From NCBI RefSeq assembly GCF_003248355.1, contig NZ_QKWY01000002.1:2294001-2358000 (forward strand): a stretch of 64,000 nucleotides of DNA, in the 5' to 3' direction. Shown here piece after piece: positions 1-8,866 of the stretch. Position 1 is the first letter of the stretch. Each line of letters begins with the position of its first letter. The position numbers were made by a program, and so were the translations under genes. Under the pieces are notes generated by a model that searched no databases, was not told the DNA's origin, and saw nothing but the letters and a program-made list of their open reading frames with translations. Source of the DNA: Streptomyces sp. AC1-42W (GTDB lineage Bacteria > Actinomycetota > Actinomycetes > Streptomycetales > Streptomycetaceae).

Positions 1-410
1 TTCCCGCGCTCAGGGCGGGCGCGCGGGGGTATCTCACCAAGGATGCCGGGGGAGAGGAGATCGTGCGGGCCGTGGAGGCCGTGCTCTCGGGGGAGGCCGG
101 GCTCTCGCCGACGGTGCAGCGCCGGCTGCTGGAGCAGGTGACCGCGGGGACCGCGGGGCCCTTCCCGCCCGTCGGCGGCGACCCGGAGCCGCCGGACGGG
201 ATGACTCCTCGTGAGGCCGAGGTACTGGTCCTGATCGCCGAGGGCCTGTCCAACGCGGACATCGCCCGCACCCTGCACATCTCGCAGGCCACGGTGAAGA
301 GCCACATCAACAACCTCTTCGCCAAGGCCGGGCTTCGCGACCGGGCCCAGGCGGTGCGCTATGCCTACATGCGCGGGCTGGCACGTCCGCCCGGGAGGAC
401 ATTCACCTGA
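1..410 (+). CDS. NarL/LuxR-family response regulator, 3' part only
   Basis: The gene enters from the left edge and is readable from base 3, before any start codon in the window. The first residues (ALRAGARGYLTKDAG) match the end of a receiver domain, with the conserved lysine of the T-K motif. A variable linker follows, then a LuxR-type helix-turn-helix (roughly window residues 70-125) with TPREAEVLVLIAEGLSN and ATVKSHINNLFAK, the classic recognition-helix block. The protein would be phosphorylated by a partner histidine kinase that must lie upstream, outside the window. Gene length and phosphoacceptor Asp cannot be seen. Which genes it controls is unknown; the next genes downstream concern acetate uptake. 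Confidence 0.9.
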   Translation, partial: PALRAGARGYLTKDAGGEEIVRAVEAVLSGEAGLSPTVQRRLLEQVTAGTAGPFPPVGGDPEPPDGMTPREAEVLVLIAEGLSNADIARTLHISQATVKSHINNLFAKAGLRDRAQAVRYAYMRGLARPPGRTFT

Positions 411-508
411 AGAGGTGAAGTCCGGCGGATGACGCGCCTGGCATCTTCCCGTTCTGCCCATTCTGGGATACGCGGCCGAAGTAGTCCGTGGACAAGGGGA
501 GTTGATCG

Positions 509-988
509 GTGGAGAAGGAAACAGGGCCAGGGGCCGCAGCGGTGCGGCTCGACGGTCCTCGGGACGACGCGCCGGTCCCCCGACGGGAGGAGCCGGACAG
601 CGCGGACGGTTCCACGACCGCCACGGTGTCCGGGCGGGGCGCCCCGCGCGGGGGCGGTCCCAGCGCGGCGGACATCTACCTGGAGGTGCAGCGCAGCGAG
701 GCGTTCCAGGAGGTGCGCCGTCGATACCGGCGCTTCGTCGCCCCCGCCACCGCCGCCTTCCTCGTCTGGTACCTCGCCTATGTCGTCACGGCGGTGACCG
801 CGCCCGGACTGATGGCGCGGCCGGTGGCCGGGGCGGTCAACGTGGCCATGGTCGTGGGCCTCGGGCAGTTCCTGACGACGTTCCTGCTCACCGGGGCGTA
901 CGCGCGGCACGCGCGGCTGCGCCGGGACCGGGCCGCGCTCGATCTGCGCTGGGAGACCCAGGAGATGACACGGGGGGCCGGGCGTTGA
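509..988 (+). CDS. DUF485 family membrane protein, partner of the ActP-type symporter
   Basis: A 159-residue protein from a GTG start. The first ~55 residues are charged and disordered. The DUF485 core follows (FQEVRRRYRRFVAPATAAFL) with two hydrophobic segments around residues 75-97 and 110-132. DUF485 proteins sit next to acetate/cation symporter genes across bacteria; their exact role is not established. The stop codon overlaps the likely TTG start of the symporter by 4 bases, so the two are translationally coupled. Confidence 0.85.
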   Translation: MEKETGPGAAAVRLDGPRDDAPVPRREEPDSADGSTTATVSGRGAPRGGGPSAADIYLEVQRSEAFQEVRRRYRRFVAPATAAFLVWYLAYVVTAVTAPGLMARPVAGAVNVAMVVGLGQFLTTFLLTGAYARHARLRRDRAALDLRWETQEMTRGAGR

Positions 989-2577
989 GCGGCGACCATC
1001 AGACCCTGGCGCTGCTGCTGTTCAGCGCCTTCATCGCGGTCACCCTGGGCATCACCACCTGGGTGAGCCGCAACCGGCACGGCTCGGCGGAGGAGTTCTA
1101 CGCCGGCGGCCGGCTCTTCTCCCCGATGGAGAACGGGTTCGCCATCGCCGGGGACTACATGTCCGCCGCGTCGTTCCTGGGGATCTCCGGCCTGATCGCC
1201 CTCTTCGGCTACGACGGCATGCTCTACTCGGTCGGCTTCCTGGTGGCGTGGCTCGTCGTGCTGCTGCTCGTCGCGGAACTCGTGCGCAACTGCGGCAGGT
1301 TCACCCTGGCCGATGTGGTGGCGGCGCGGATGGCGGAGCGCCCGGTCCGCATCGCGGCGGGCACCTCCTCGGTCACCGTGTCCGTGCTGTACCTGGTGGC
1401 GCAGATGGTCGGTGCGGGCAGTCTCGTCGCGCTGCTCCTCGGCGGGACCAGCGGCGCGGCCCGCTCCTGGACCGTCATCGGTGTCGGCGCGCTCATGGTG
1501 GTGTACGTCTCGCTCGGCGGGATGCGGGCCACCACCTGGATCCAGATCGTCAAGGCCGTACTGCTGATGGCCGGCACCGTGGTGCTCACCGTGCTCGTGC
1601 TGATCCGCTTCCACGGCGACTTCAACGAGTTGCTGACCTCCGCCGCCCACCGCAGCGGGTACGGCAAGGACTTCCTCTCGCCCGGTCTCCGGTACGGCGG
1701 AAGCTGGACGGCGCGGGTCGACTTCATCAGCCTCGGCCTCGCCCTGGTGCTGGGCACGGCCGGGCTGCCGCACATCCTCTCCCGCTTCTACACCGTGCCC
1801 ACGGCCCGCGCGGCGCGCCGGTCCGTCGTCTGGTCCATCGGCCTGATCGGCAGCTTCTACCTGATGACGATCGTGCTGGGATTCGGGGCCGCCGCGCTGG
1901 TCGGCTCGTCCGCCGTACGGGAGTCCAATCCCGCCGGGAACACGGCTGTTCCGCTGCTGGCCATGGTGCTGGGCGGTGGCGAGGGTTCGACCGGCGGAAC
2001 GATCCTCTTCGCCGTGGTCGCCGCTGTCGCCTTCGCGACCATCCTGGCCGTCGTCGCGGGGATCACCCTCGCTTCGTCCGCCTCTGTGGCCCACGATCTC
2101 TACGCCTCGCTCAAGCGGCCCGGCACCAAGCAGCGCAGCGAGGTGGCCGTGGCCCGTGTGGCGGCGGCCGGTATCGGCGTCGCCGCCATCGGGCTGGGGC
2201 TGCTCGCCCAGGACCTCAATGTGGCGTTCCTGGTGGGCCTCGCCTTCGCCGTCGCGGCCTCGGCCAACCTCCCGGTCCTGCTCTATTCGCTGTTCTGGCG
2301 GGACTTCACCACACGCGGAGCGGTGTGGTCGGTCTACGGCGGGCTGATCCCGGCCGTGCTGCTCGTCGTGCTCTCACCGGTCGTTTCCGGCAGCCCGCAC
2401 GCGCTCTTCCCCGGTGTCGACTTCCAGATCTTCCCGCTGGAGAATCCCGGCCTGGTCTCCATCCCCCTGGGCTTCCTGGCCGGCTGGATCGGGACCGTGA
2501 CCGCCGACGAACCGCCGGACGCGGCCAAACATGCGGAGATCGAGGTGCGCGCGATGACCGGGGCCGGCGCGGTCTGA
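985..2577 (+). CDS. actP: cation/acetate symporter (SSS family, ActP-like)
   Basis: A sodium:solute symporter family protein of about 530 residues with some 13 hydrophobic segments. The early stretch NRHGSAEEFYAGGRLFSPMENGFAIAGDYMSAASFLG is typical of ActP and related monocarboxylate carriers, which take up acetate and similar acids with Na+ or H+. I place the start at TTG 985, overlapping the DUF485 gene. The open frame runs further upstream, but that part is not transporter-like. The paired DUF485 gene and nearby citrate synthase genes fit a role in feeding acetyl units into central metabolism; the true substrate is inferred from family only. Confidence 0.88.
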   Translation: MSGDHQTLALLLFSAFIAVTLGITTWVSRNRHGSAEEFYAGGRLFSPMENGFAIAGDYMSAASFLGISGLIALFGYDGMLYSVGFLVAWLVVLLLVAELVRNCGRFTLADVVAARMAERPVRIAAGTSSVTVSVLYLVAQMVGAGSLVALLLGGTSGAARSWTVIGVGALMVVYVSLGGMRATTWIQIVKAVLLMAGTVVLTVLVLIRFHGDFNELLTSAAHRSGYGKDFLSPGLRYGGSWTARVDFISLGLALVLGTAGLPHILSRFYTVPTARAARRSVVWSIGLIGSFYLMTIVLGFGAAALVGSSAVRESNPAGNTAVPLLAMVLGGGEGSTGGTILFAVVAAVAFATILAVVAGITLASSASVAHDLYASLKRPGTKQRSEVAVARVAAAGIGVAAIGLGLLAQDLNVAFLVGLAFAVAASANLPVLLYSLFWRDFTTRGAVWSVYGGLIPAVLLVVLSPVVSGSPHALFPGVDFQIFPLENPGLVSIPLGFLAGWIGTVTADEPPDAAKHAEIEVRAMTGAGAV

Positions 2578-2632
2578 GCCTCATGGAGTGCGGGCGTGAG
2601 TCGTGCCCCGAGTGGAGCGGAGTGGTGCGGGG

Positions 2633-3925
2633 CTACGGGGTCGGCAGCGGCTGGGGCGGACGGGGCCCGGTGTAGTGGCCGCTGGGACGCATGCGCAGTG
2701 GGCTCTCCCCGTACTCCTCCAGGGCGTGCGCGATCCAGCCCGCCGTCCGGGCGAGGGCGAAGACGGTCTCGCCCGCCTCCGCCGGCATGCCCGAGGAGAC
2801 CGAGAGCACGGCGAGCGCCAGGTCCACGTTGGCGTGCGGAGTCGCGTCGCGCGCTGCGGTGGCGACCACGTCCCGTGCGGCGGCCAGCGCCGGTCCGGCC
2901 TGCGGGACGCGTGCCAGCAGGTCGAAAAGGGCGCGGGCGCGCGGGTCCTCACCGGTGTAGAGCCGGTGCCCGAGCCCCGGAACCCGGCGACCAGCGCGCA
3001 GATGGTCGGCCACCACGGGTGCGGCGCCGCCCCGTTCCAGGACCTCGGCCAGCATGCGGTGGGCAAGCCCGCTCGCCGCGCCGTGCAGGGGGCCCTCCAG
3101 CACGCCGAGCCCCGCCGACACCACGGCGTACGGGTGGGCGCGGGCCGAAGCGGCGACCCTCGCGGCCAGCGTGGAAGCGGCGAGATCATGGTCGATCAAC
3201 AGCGCAAGCGCGGCGTCCAGCACGGCGAGTGAGGGCCCGTCAGGTCGACGAGCGGTGAGTTTCGGCCACAGTTGACCAGCGATACCGCCGGGCGTGCCGG
3301 CCCCACCGATGGTTCCACCGGAAGCCCCGCCACCCCCGCCCACCCCCGGCAGCGCACCGACCAGCGTCGGGATCAGGCTCCGCGCGCCCGCCAGCACCGC
3401 CTCGCGGGACAGGTCGAAGCGCAGCGGGTCCGTCGCCGCGGCGGCCACCACCGCCACCCGCAGCCGGTCCGTGGAACCGCAGTGCGCGGGCAGCGCGCCG
3501 ACCGCTCGCCGGGCCGCCGCTACCGCCTGCGCGGGAGCGGCGAACCGGATGCCCGGCACCAGCGCGCCCGTCCACAGCCACTCCGCGACTTCCTCGTACG
3601 TGTGACGTGCCGCCAGCTCCGTCGCGTCCACGCCCCGGAAGTAGTAGCGATCGCCGTCGATGAGGGTGATGCCGGTACGGACGGCCGGATCGCCCGTGGC
3701 CGGGGATGCCGCCTCCCTGCGCACCGTGCGCCGGGCCAGGGCCTCGACCTCCGCCGCGTCGAACGTGCTGCCGCGCCCGCCCGGCACACGGCTGCTGCTC
3801 AGCTGGCCCCGGCTGACGTAGGCGTACACCGTCTCCGGCTTCACGCCCAGGCGCTCGGCCGTCTCGCGCGTGGTGAGCCGCTGCCCGGCCCCGGCCTGTC
3901 CGTCCGCCTCTGATCGATCCCTCAT
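2633..3925 (-). CDS. citrate synthase-family protein with N-terminal helix-turn-helix
   Basis: About 430 residues from ATG 3925. Residues ~15-55 form a MerR/excisionase-like DNA-binding motif (LTTRETAERLGVKPETVYAYVSRGQL). The rest is a citrate/methylcitrate synthase fold with GPLHGAASGLAHRML and GLGHRLYTGEDPRARALF, which carry the two family catalytic histidines, and NVDLALAVLS near the expected catalytic aspartate. It could condense acetyl-CoA or propionyl-CoA with oxaloacetate, but a DNA-binding domain on such an enzyme also suggests a sensor-repressor. It is divergent from a second citrate synthase-family gene, with a perfect palindrome between them. A longer start at 3979 would run into that palindrome. 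Whether it is enzyme, regulator or both is open. Confidence 0.85.
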   Translation of the reverse strand: MRDRSEADGQAGAGQRLTTRETAERLGVKPETVYAYVSRGQLSSSRVPGGRGSTFDAAEVEALARRTVRREAASPATGDPAVRTGITLIDGDRYYFRGVDATELAARHTYEEVAEWLWTGALVPGIRFAAPAQAVAAARRAVGALPAHCGSTDRLRVAVVAAAATDPLRFDLSREAVLAGARSLIPTLVGALPGVGGGGGASGGTIGGAGTPGGIAGQLWPKLTARRPDGPSLAVLDAALALLIDHDLAASTLAARVAASARAHPYAVVSAGLGVLEGPLHGAASGLAHRMLAEVLERGGAAPVVADHLRAGRRVPGLGHRLYTGEDPRARALFDLLARVPQAGPALAAARDVVATAARDATPHANVDLALAVLSVSSGMPAEAGETVFALARTAGWIAHALEEYGESPLRMRPSGHYTGPRPPQPLPTP

Positions 3926-3969
3926 GCCGCCACCGTATCCATCTGCCATCGCCTTATCGACACGTTCAT

Positions 3970-3984
3970 ATTGATTCAATCAAT
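3970..3984. promoter_or_regulatory. perfect palindrome (probable operator) between divergent citrate synthase genes
   Basis: ATTGATT-C-AATCAAT, a 15-base perfect inverted repeat, in an AT-rich island in otherwise GC-rich DNA. The 9-mer AATCAATAT occurs inside it (3978-3986) and again at 4017-4025. The site lies about 45 bases before the leftward start and 75 before the rightward start. The HTH-carrying citrate synthase-family protein encoded next to it is the obvious candidate ligand; this is inference. Confidence 0.6.
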
Positions 3985-4058
3985 ATTGACAGTAGCTAGT
4001 CATGCATGGACAGTCGAATCAATATCAAGTGGTCATCGACCCGTCCACGGAGGAAGCA

Positions 4059-5219
4059 ATGACGACCATGACCGGTGACACACCGCTCGACGTCCCCCGA
4101 GGTCTCGCGGGCGTCGTCGTGACCGATACGGCCCTCGGAGACGTCCGGGGACGCGAGGGCTTCTACCACTACCGCCAGTACTCGGCGGTCGAACTGGCGC
4201 GGAGCCGCAGCTTCGAGGACGTCTGGTACCTGATGACCGAGGGCGAACTGCCCGGCCCGGCGGCCCGAGCGGACTTCGCCGACCGCACGGCCGCGCTGCG
4301 CGTCCTGCCCGACGCGGTGCGCGAGGCCCTGCCCGCCATCGCGCGGGCGAGCGCGGTGTCGGGCCCGCTGGCCGGGCTGCGCACCGCGCTCTCCCTGCTC
4401 GGCGCGTCGGCCGGTTTCCGGCCGGTGTACGACATCGGCGCGGAGCGGCGCCGGGCCGACGCGCTGGCCGTCTGCGCGGCCGTACCCACGGTGCTGACCG
4501 CGCTGTACCGCCTCGGCCGGGGGCTCGAACCCGTCGAGCCGCGCGCCGACCTGCCGCACGCGGCGAACTACCTGTACATGCTCACCGGCACCCTGCCGGA
4601 CGAGGCACGGGTCAGGGCCGTCGAGCGGTATCTGATCTCCACCGTGGACCACGGCTTCAACGCCTCGACGTTCACCGGACGGGTCGTCGCCTCGACCGGG
4701 GCGGACGTCGCAGCCTGCCTCGTCGCGGCCGTCGGAGCGCTTTCCGGCCCGCTGCACGGCGGCGCCCCCAGCCGCGCCCTCGACACGCTCGACGCGATCG
4801 GAACCCCGGACCGGATCGACGGATGGATCCGCGAACGGGTCCTCGCCGGCGACCGGATCATGGGCTTCGGCCACCCCGTGTACCGCACCGAGGACCCCCG
4901 CTCGCGCATGCTGCGGTCCATCGCCCAGGACTTCGGCGGCCCGCTCGTGGACTTCGCCGTCGAGGTGGAACGCCGGGTGCAGGCGATCCTCGCCGAGCTG
5001 AAACCGGGGCGCGAACTGCACACCAACGTGGAGTTCTACGCCGGAGTGGTCATGGAGCTGTGCGGGCTGCCGCGTGAGATGTTCACGCCGACCTTCTGCG
5101 CGGCGCGAGTCGTGGGCTGGAGCGCCAATATCCTGGAGCAGGCGGAGGACTCGAAGATCATCCGTCCGGCGGCGCGCTACGTCGGCCCGCCCCCGCCGCA
5201 GCCCGTCCCGGCAGTCTGA
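4059..5219 (+). CDS. citrate synthase / 2-methylcitrate synthase family protein
   Basis: A 386-residue protein. I choose ATG 4059 because GGAGGAA sits 5-6 bases upstream; an in-frame ATG at 4002 lacks such a site. Family motifs are clear: GALSGPLHGGAPSRAL and IMGFGHPVYRTEDPRSRML hold the two active-site histidines. The expected active-site NVDF motif reads NVEFYAG, so the aspartate position carries glutamate. The C terminus (GWSANILEQAEDSKIIRPAARYVGP) is typical of bacterial citrate synthases. It is divergent from the HTH-fused paralogue and probably shares its control region. The choice between citrate and methylcitrate synthase cannot be made here. Confidence 0.9.
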   Translation: MTTMTGDTPLDVPRGLAGVVVTDTALGDVRGREGFYHYRQYSAVELARSRSFEDVWYLMTEGELPGPAARADFADRTAALRVLPDAVREALPAIARASAVSGPLAGLRTALSLLGASAGFRPVYDIGAERRRADALAVCAAVPTVLTALYRLGRGLEPVEPRADLPHAANYLYMLTGTLPDEARVRAVERYLISTVDHGFNASTFTGRVVASTGADVAACLVAAVGALSGPLHGGAPSRALDTLDAIGTPDRIDGWIRERVLAGDRIMGFGHPVYRTEDPRSRMLRSIAQDFGGPLVDFAVEVERRVQAILAELKPGRELHTNVEFYAGVVMELCGLPREMFTPTFCAARVVGWSANILEQAEDSKIIRPAARYVGPPPPQPVPAV

Positions 5220-5238
5220 CCACGCAGGAAGGTCCCCG

Positions 5239-6387
5239 TTGAGCACGTCGCCCCGCAGCCCCCAGATCCCGGTCGTCGTCCTCGCGGGCTTCCTCGGGTC
5301 CGGCAAGACGACCCTGCTCAACCACCTCCTGCGGCACCGCGCGGGCAACCGGATCGGCGTGATCGTCAACGATTTCGGGGCCATCGAGATCGACGCCATG
5401 ACCGTCTCCGGGCAGGTCGGGTCCACCGTGTCCCTGGGCGGCGGCTGCCTGTGCTGCGCGGTCGACGTCAGTGAACTCGACACCTATCTGGAGGCCCTCA
5501 CCCGGCCCTCCGCCCGGCTCGACGTGATCGTCATCGAGGCGAGCGGTCTCGCGGAGCCGCAGGAACTGATCCGGATGATCCTCGCCAGCGACAACCCGCA
5601 CATCGTGTACGGGGGACTGGTCGAGGTGGTCGACGCCGCCGAGTTCGAGGCGACCCGCGCGCGCCACCCGGAGATCGGCCGCCATCTCGCGGTGGCCGAT
5701 CTCGTCGTGCTCAACAAGACCGACCGGGCCGGCGACGAGGAGTGCGCCCGCGTCCGGCAGGCCGTCGCCGAGTCCGGCAGCAGGGCGGCGATCGTCCCCG
5801 CCGCATTCGGACGTATCGACCCGGAGCTGCTGTTCGACCCGGCGCTGCGGCCCGACCACGAGGAGAAGGAGCGCCAGCTCAGCTTCGAGGACCTGTACCT
5901 GGAGCAGCGCGCGCAGGAGGACGGCGACGGGCACGGGGGTCATCTGCACACCGCGTACGAGAGCCTCGACTTCGACTCCGACCTCCCGATGGAGCCCGGC
6001 CGGCTGATGCGGTTCCTGGACTCGCGGCCCGAGGGGCTGTATCGCATCAAGGGGTACGTCGACTTCGGCGCGGGCGACCTGGACCACGCCTACGGGGTAC
6101 ACGCGGTGGGCAGGTTCCTGCGGTTCACCCCCAGGCCGTGGACGCGCGGCGAGCCCAGGCGGACCCAGCTCGTCCTGATCGGCGCCGATATCGACGTACC
6201 GGCCCTGCGCAAGGAGCTGGAGGCCTGCCGTACCCCGGCCGATACAGGCGCCACGGCCGACACCGGCGCGACGGCCGACACAGGCGCCACGGCCGACACC
6301 GGCGCCACGGAGCAGGATGCCGCACGCGAGCGGGCCATGTGGGGCGTCCTGCGGTACGTGCGACAGCCCGGCGACGACGACGTGTAG
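5239..6387 (+). CDS. CobW/COG0523-family P-loop GTPase (metallochaperone type)
   Basis: About 382 residues from TTG 5239, 19 bases after the citrate synthase stop, with AGGAAGG upstream. The G domain shows GFLGSGKTTLLN (Walker A), GGGCLCC (the metal-binding CxCC motif) and NKTD (guanine specificity). A C-terminal CobW domain spans about residues 255-325. COG0523 proteins deliver or insert metals such as Zn or Co using GTP. Near the C terminus a run of four six-residue repeats (DTGATA) is encoded by an 18-base tandem repeat, which looks like slipped-strand expansion of a linker. No zinc-uptake neighbour is visible, so the metal is unknown. Confidence 0.9.
   Translation: MSTSPRSPQIPVVVLAGFLGSGKTTLLNHLLRHRAGNRIGVIVNDFGAIEIDAMTVSGQVGSTVSLGGGCLCCAVDVSELDTYLEALTRPSARLDVIVIEASGLAEPQELIRMILASDNPHIVYGGLVEVVDAAEFEATRARHPEIGRHLAVADLVVLNKTDRAGDEECARVRQAVAESGSRAAIVPAAFGRIDPELLFDPALRPDHEEKERQLSFEDLYLEQRAQEDGDGHGGHLHTAYESLDFDSDLPMEPGRLMRFLDSRPEGLYRIKGYVDFGAGDLDHAYGVHAVGRFLRFTPRPWTRGEPRRTQLVLIGADIDVPALRKELEACRTPADTGATADTGATADTGATADTGATEQDAARERAMWGVLRYVRQPGDDDV
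6241..6310 (+). repeat. 18-base tandem repeat inside the CobW-family gene
   Basis: Nearly four copies of an 18-base unit (GACACAGGCGCCACGGCC and close variants) encode repeated DTGATA. The length is a multiple of three, so copy-number change keeps the frame. Confidence 0.85.
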
Positions 6388-6415
6388 CGCGTCACCGCCG
6401 CCGGGCCACCGGGCT

Positions 6416-8866
6416 CTACGCCGGGCCGGCGATCACCGCGACCGGGTTCGCCAGCGGCGTCCCCGAACCGTCGCGCCGCGGGTCGGGCTCGGGCAGCGAC
6501 GACGGGGTGCCGTTCTTCTGCGCCGCCCTGGCCGGCATCGCACCCGCCCAGGCGAACACCAGCACGTCCTCGCCCTTCAGGAACCGCTGGCAGCGCACCC
6601 CGCCGGTCGCCCGGCCCTTGCGCGGATACTGGTCGAACGGCGTGAGCTTGCAGGTCAGGACGGAATCGTCCAGCGTGCCGTGCGAACCGGCGATGGTGAA
6701 CACCGCGGCGTCCGCCGCCGGGTCCACCGCCGAGAACGCCAGCACCAGCGCCCCCGAGCCGAGCTTGACGCCCGCCATGCCGCCGGCCGGCCGGCCCTGC
6801 GGGCGCACCTGCGCCGCCGGGTAGCGCAGCAGCTGCGCGTCCGAGGTGATGAAGACGAGGTCCTCCTCGCCCGTCCGCAGCTCCACCGCGCCGACGATCC
6901 GGTCACCGTCCTTGAGGGTGATGACCTCCAGCTCGTCCTTGTTGGCCGGATAGTCCGGCACCACACGCTTGACGACGCCGTGGAGCGTACCGATGGCGAG
7001 GCCCGGTGACGCCTCGTCGAGCGTGGTCAGGCAGATGACGTCCTCGTCCGCCTCCAGCGTCAGGAACTCCCCGACCGTCGCCCCGCCCGACAGGTTGGGC
7101 GCCGAGTGGGTGTCCGGGAGCTGGGGGAGGTCGATCACTGACAGCCGCAGCAGCCGCCCGCTCGACGTCACCACGCCGACGTCGCCGCGCGCCGTCGCCG
7201 GCACCGCCGAGACGATCACATCGTGCTTGGACCGCTTGGCACCCTCGGCGGCGACGATCGGCTCGCCGTTGGCCGTACGCGCCAGCAGACCGGTCGAGGA
7301 CAGCAGCACCCGGCACGGGTCGTCCGCGACCTCCAGCGGCACCGAGGCGACCTGCGAACCGGCCGACTCCAGCAGCACCGTGCGCCGGGCGGTGCCGAAC
7401 TTCTTCGCGACCGCGGCCAGTTCCGAGGAGACCAGCTTGCGCAGCTCGGTGTCCGACTCCAGGATCGACGTCAGCTCGGCGATCTCGGCGTTCAGCCGGT
7501 CCCGCTCGCTCTCCAGCTCGATCCGGTCGAACCGGGTCAGCCGCCGCAGCGGCGTGTCGAGGATGTACTGCGTCTGGATCTCGCTCAGCGAGAAGCGCTC
7601 GATGAGCCGCTCCTTGGCCTGCGCCGAGTTGTCGCTGGAGCGGATCAGCCGGATGACCTCGTCGATGTCGACCAGGGCGACGAGCAGGCCCTCGACCAGA
7701 TGCAGCCGGTTGCGGCGCTTGGTCCGGCGGAACTCGCTGCGCCGGCGCACCACGTCGAAGCGGTGGTCGAGATAGACCTCCAGCAGCTCCTTGAGGCCCA
7801 GGGTGAGCGGCTGCCCGTCGACCAGCGCCACGTTGTTGATGCCGAAGGACTCCTCCATCGGCGTCAGCTTGTAGAGCTGCTCCAGCACCGCCTCCGGCAC
7901 GAAGCCGTTCTTGATCTCGATGACCAGGCGCAGGCCGTGCGCGCGGTCGGTGAGGTCCTTGACGTCGGCGATGCCCTGGAGCTTCTTCGCCGAGACCAGG
8001 TCCTTGATCTTGGAGATGACCTTCTCGGGGCCCACGGTGAACGGCAGTTCGGTGACGACGAGGCCCTTGCGGCGCGGCGTGACGTTCTCCACCGTGGCCG
8101 TGGCGCGGATCTTGAACGTGCCGCGGCCCTTGGCGTACGCGTCCTTGATGCCGCCGAGGCCCACGATCCGCCCGCCGGTCGGCAGGTCGGGGCCGGGGAC
8201 GTACCGCATCAGGGTCTCCAGGTCGGCGCCCGGATGCTTGATGAGGTGCCGGGCCGCCGCGATGACCTCGCCCAGGTTGTGCGGCGGCATGTTGGTGGCC
8301 ATGCCGACCGCGATCCCGGTCGTGCCGTTGACCAGGAGGTTGGGGTAGGCGGCCGGGAGGACGACCGGCTCCTGCTCCTGGCCGTCGTAGTTCGCCTGGA
8401 AGGCGACCGTCTCCTCGTCGATGGACTCCGTCATCAGCGAGGTCGCGTCGGCCATCCGGCACTCGGTGTACCGCATGGCGGCCGGCGGGTCGTCGTTGCC
8501 CAGGGAGCCGAAGTTGCCGTGCCCGTCGACGAGGGGCAGGCGCATGGAGAACGGCTGGGCCATGCGCACCAGCGCGTCGTAGATCGACGCGTCGCCGTGG
8601 GGGTGCAGCTTGCCCATGACCTCGCCGACGACGCGGGCGCACTTCACGAAGCCGCGGTCCGGGCGCAGGCCCATCTCGTTCATCTGGTACACGATGCGGC
8701 GGTGCACCGGCTTCATGCCGTCGCGGGCGTCCGGCAGGGCACGGGAATAGATCACCGAGTACGCGTACTCGAGGAAGGAGCCCTGCATTTCGTCGACGAC
8801 GTCGATGTCGAGGATCTTCTCCTCGAAGTCGACCGGCGGCGGGGTCTTCGTGCTGCGGCGGGCCAT
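6416..8866 (-). CDS. parC: DNA topoisomerase IV subunit A (ParC-type)
   Basis: A type IIA topoisomerase A subunit of 816 residues from ATG 8866; a longer open frame to 9217 is not conserved in type. The N-terminal winged helix and tower carry DARDGMKPVHRRIVYQMNEMG and the catalytic tyrosine in AMRYTECRM (about Tyr133), which forms the transient DNA-protein link. The C-terminal beta-pinwheel (about residue 510 on) lacks the QRRGGKG-type GyrA box, so decatenating topoisomerase IV is likelier than gyrase. It acts on chromosomes at segregation with a ParE subunit not in the window. It is divergent from the M16 peptidase pair. Confidence 0.9.
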   Translation of the reverse strand: MARRSTKTPPPVDFEEKILDIDVVDEMQGSFLEYAYSVIYSRALPDARDGMKPVHRRIVYQMNEMGLRPDRGFVKCARVVGEVMGKLHPHGDASIYDALVRMAQPFSMRLPLVDGHGNFGSLGNDDPPAAMRYTECRMADATSLMTESIDEETVAFQANYDGQEQEPVVLPAAYPNLLVNGTTGIAVGMATNMPPHNLGEVIAAARHLIKHPGADLETLMRYVPGPDLPTGGRIVGLGGIKDAYAKGRGTFKIRATATVENVTPRRKGLVVTELPFTVGPEKVISKIKDLVSAKKLQGIADVKDLTDRAHGLRLVIEIKNGFVPEAVLEQLYKLTPMEESFGINNVALVDGQPLTLGLKELLEVYLDHRFDVVRRRSEFRRTKRRNRLHLVEGLLVALVDIDEVIRLIRSSDNSAQAKERLIERFSLSEIQTQYILDTPLRRLTRFDRIELESERDRLNAEIAELTSILESDTELRKLVSSELAAVAKKFGTARRTVLLESAGSQVASVPLEVADDPCRVLLSSTGLLARTANGEPIVAAEGAKRSKHDVIVSAVPATARGDVGVVTSSGRLLRLSVIDLPQLPDTHSAPNLSGGATVGEFLTLEADEDVICLTTLDEASPGLAIGTLHGVVKRVVPDYPANKDELEVITLKDGDRIVGAVELRTGEEDLVFITSDAQLLRYPAAQVRPQGRPAGGMAGVKLGSGALVLAFSAVDPAADAAVFTIAGSHGTLDDSVLTCKLTPFDQYPRKGRATGGVRCQRFLKGEDVLVFAWAGAMPARAAQKNGTPSSLPEPDPRRDGSGTPLANPVAVIAGPA

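Noticed and set aside
6241..6310. Repeat array that might suggest CRISPR
   Set aside because: Units are 18 bases, directly abutting, in frame within a gene, with no spacers. No CRISPR array or cas gene was seen in the window.
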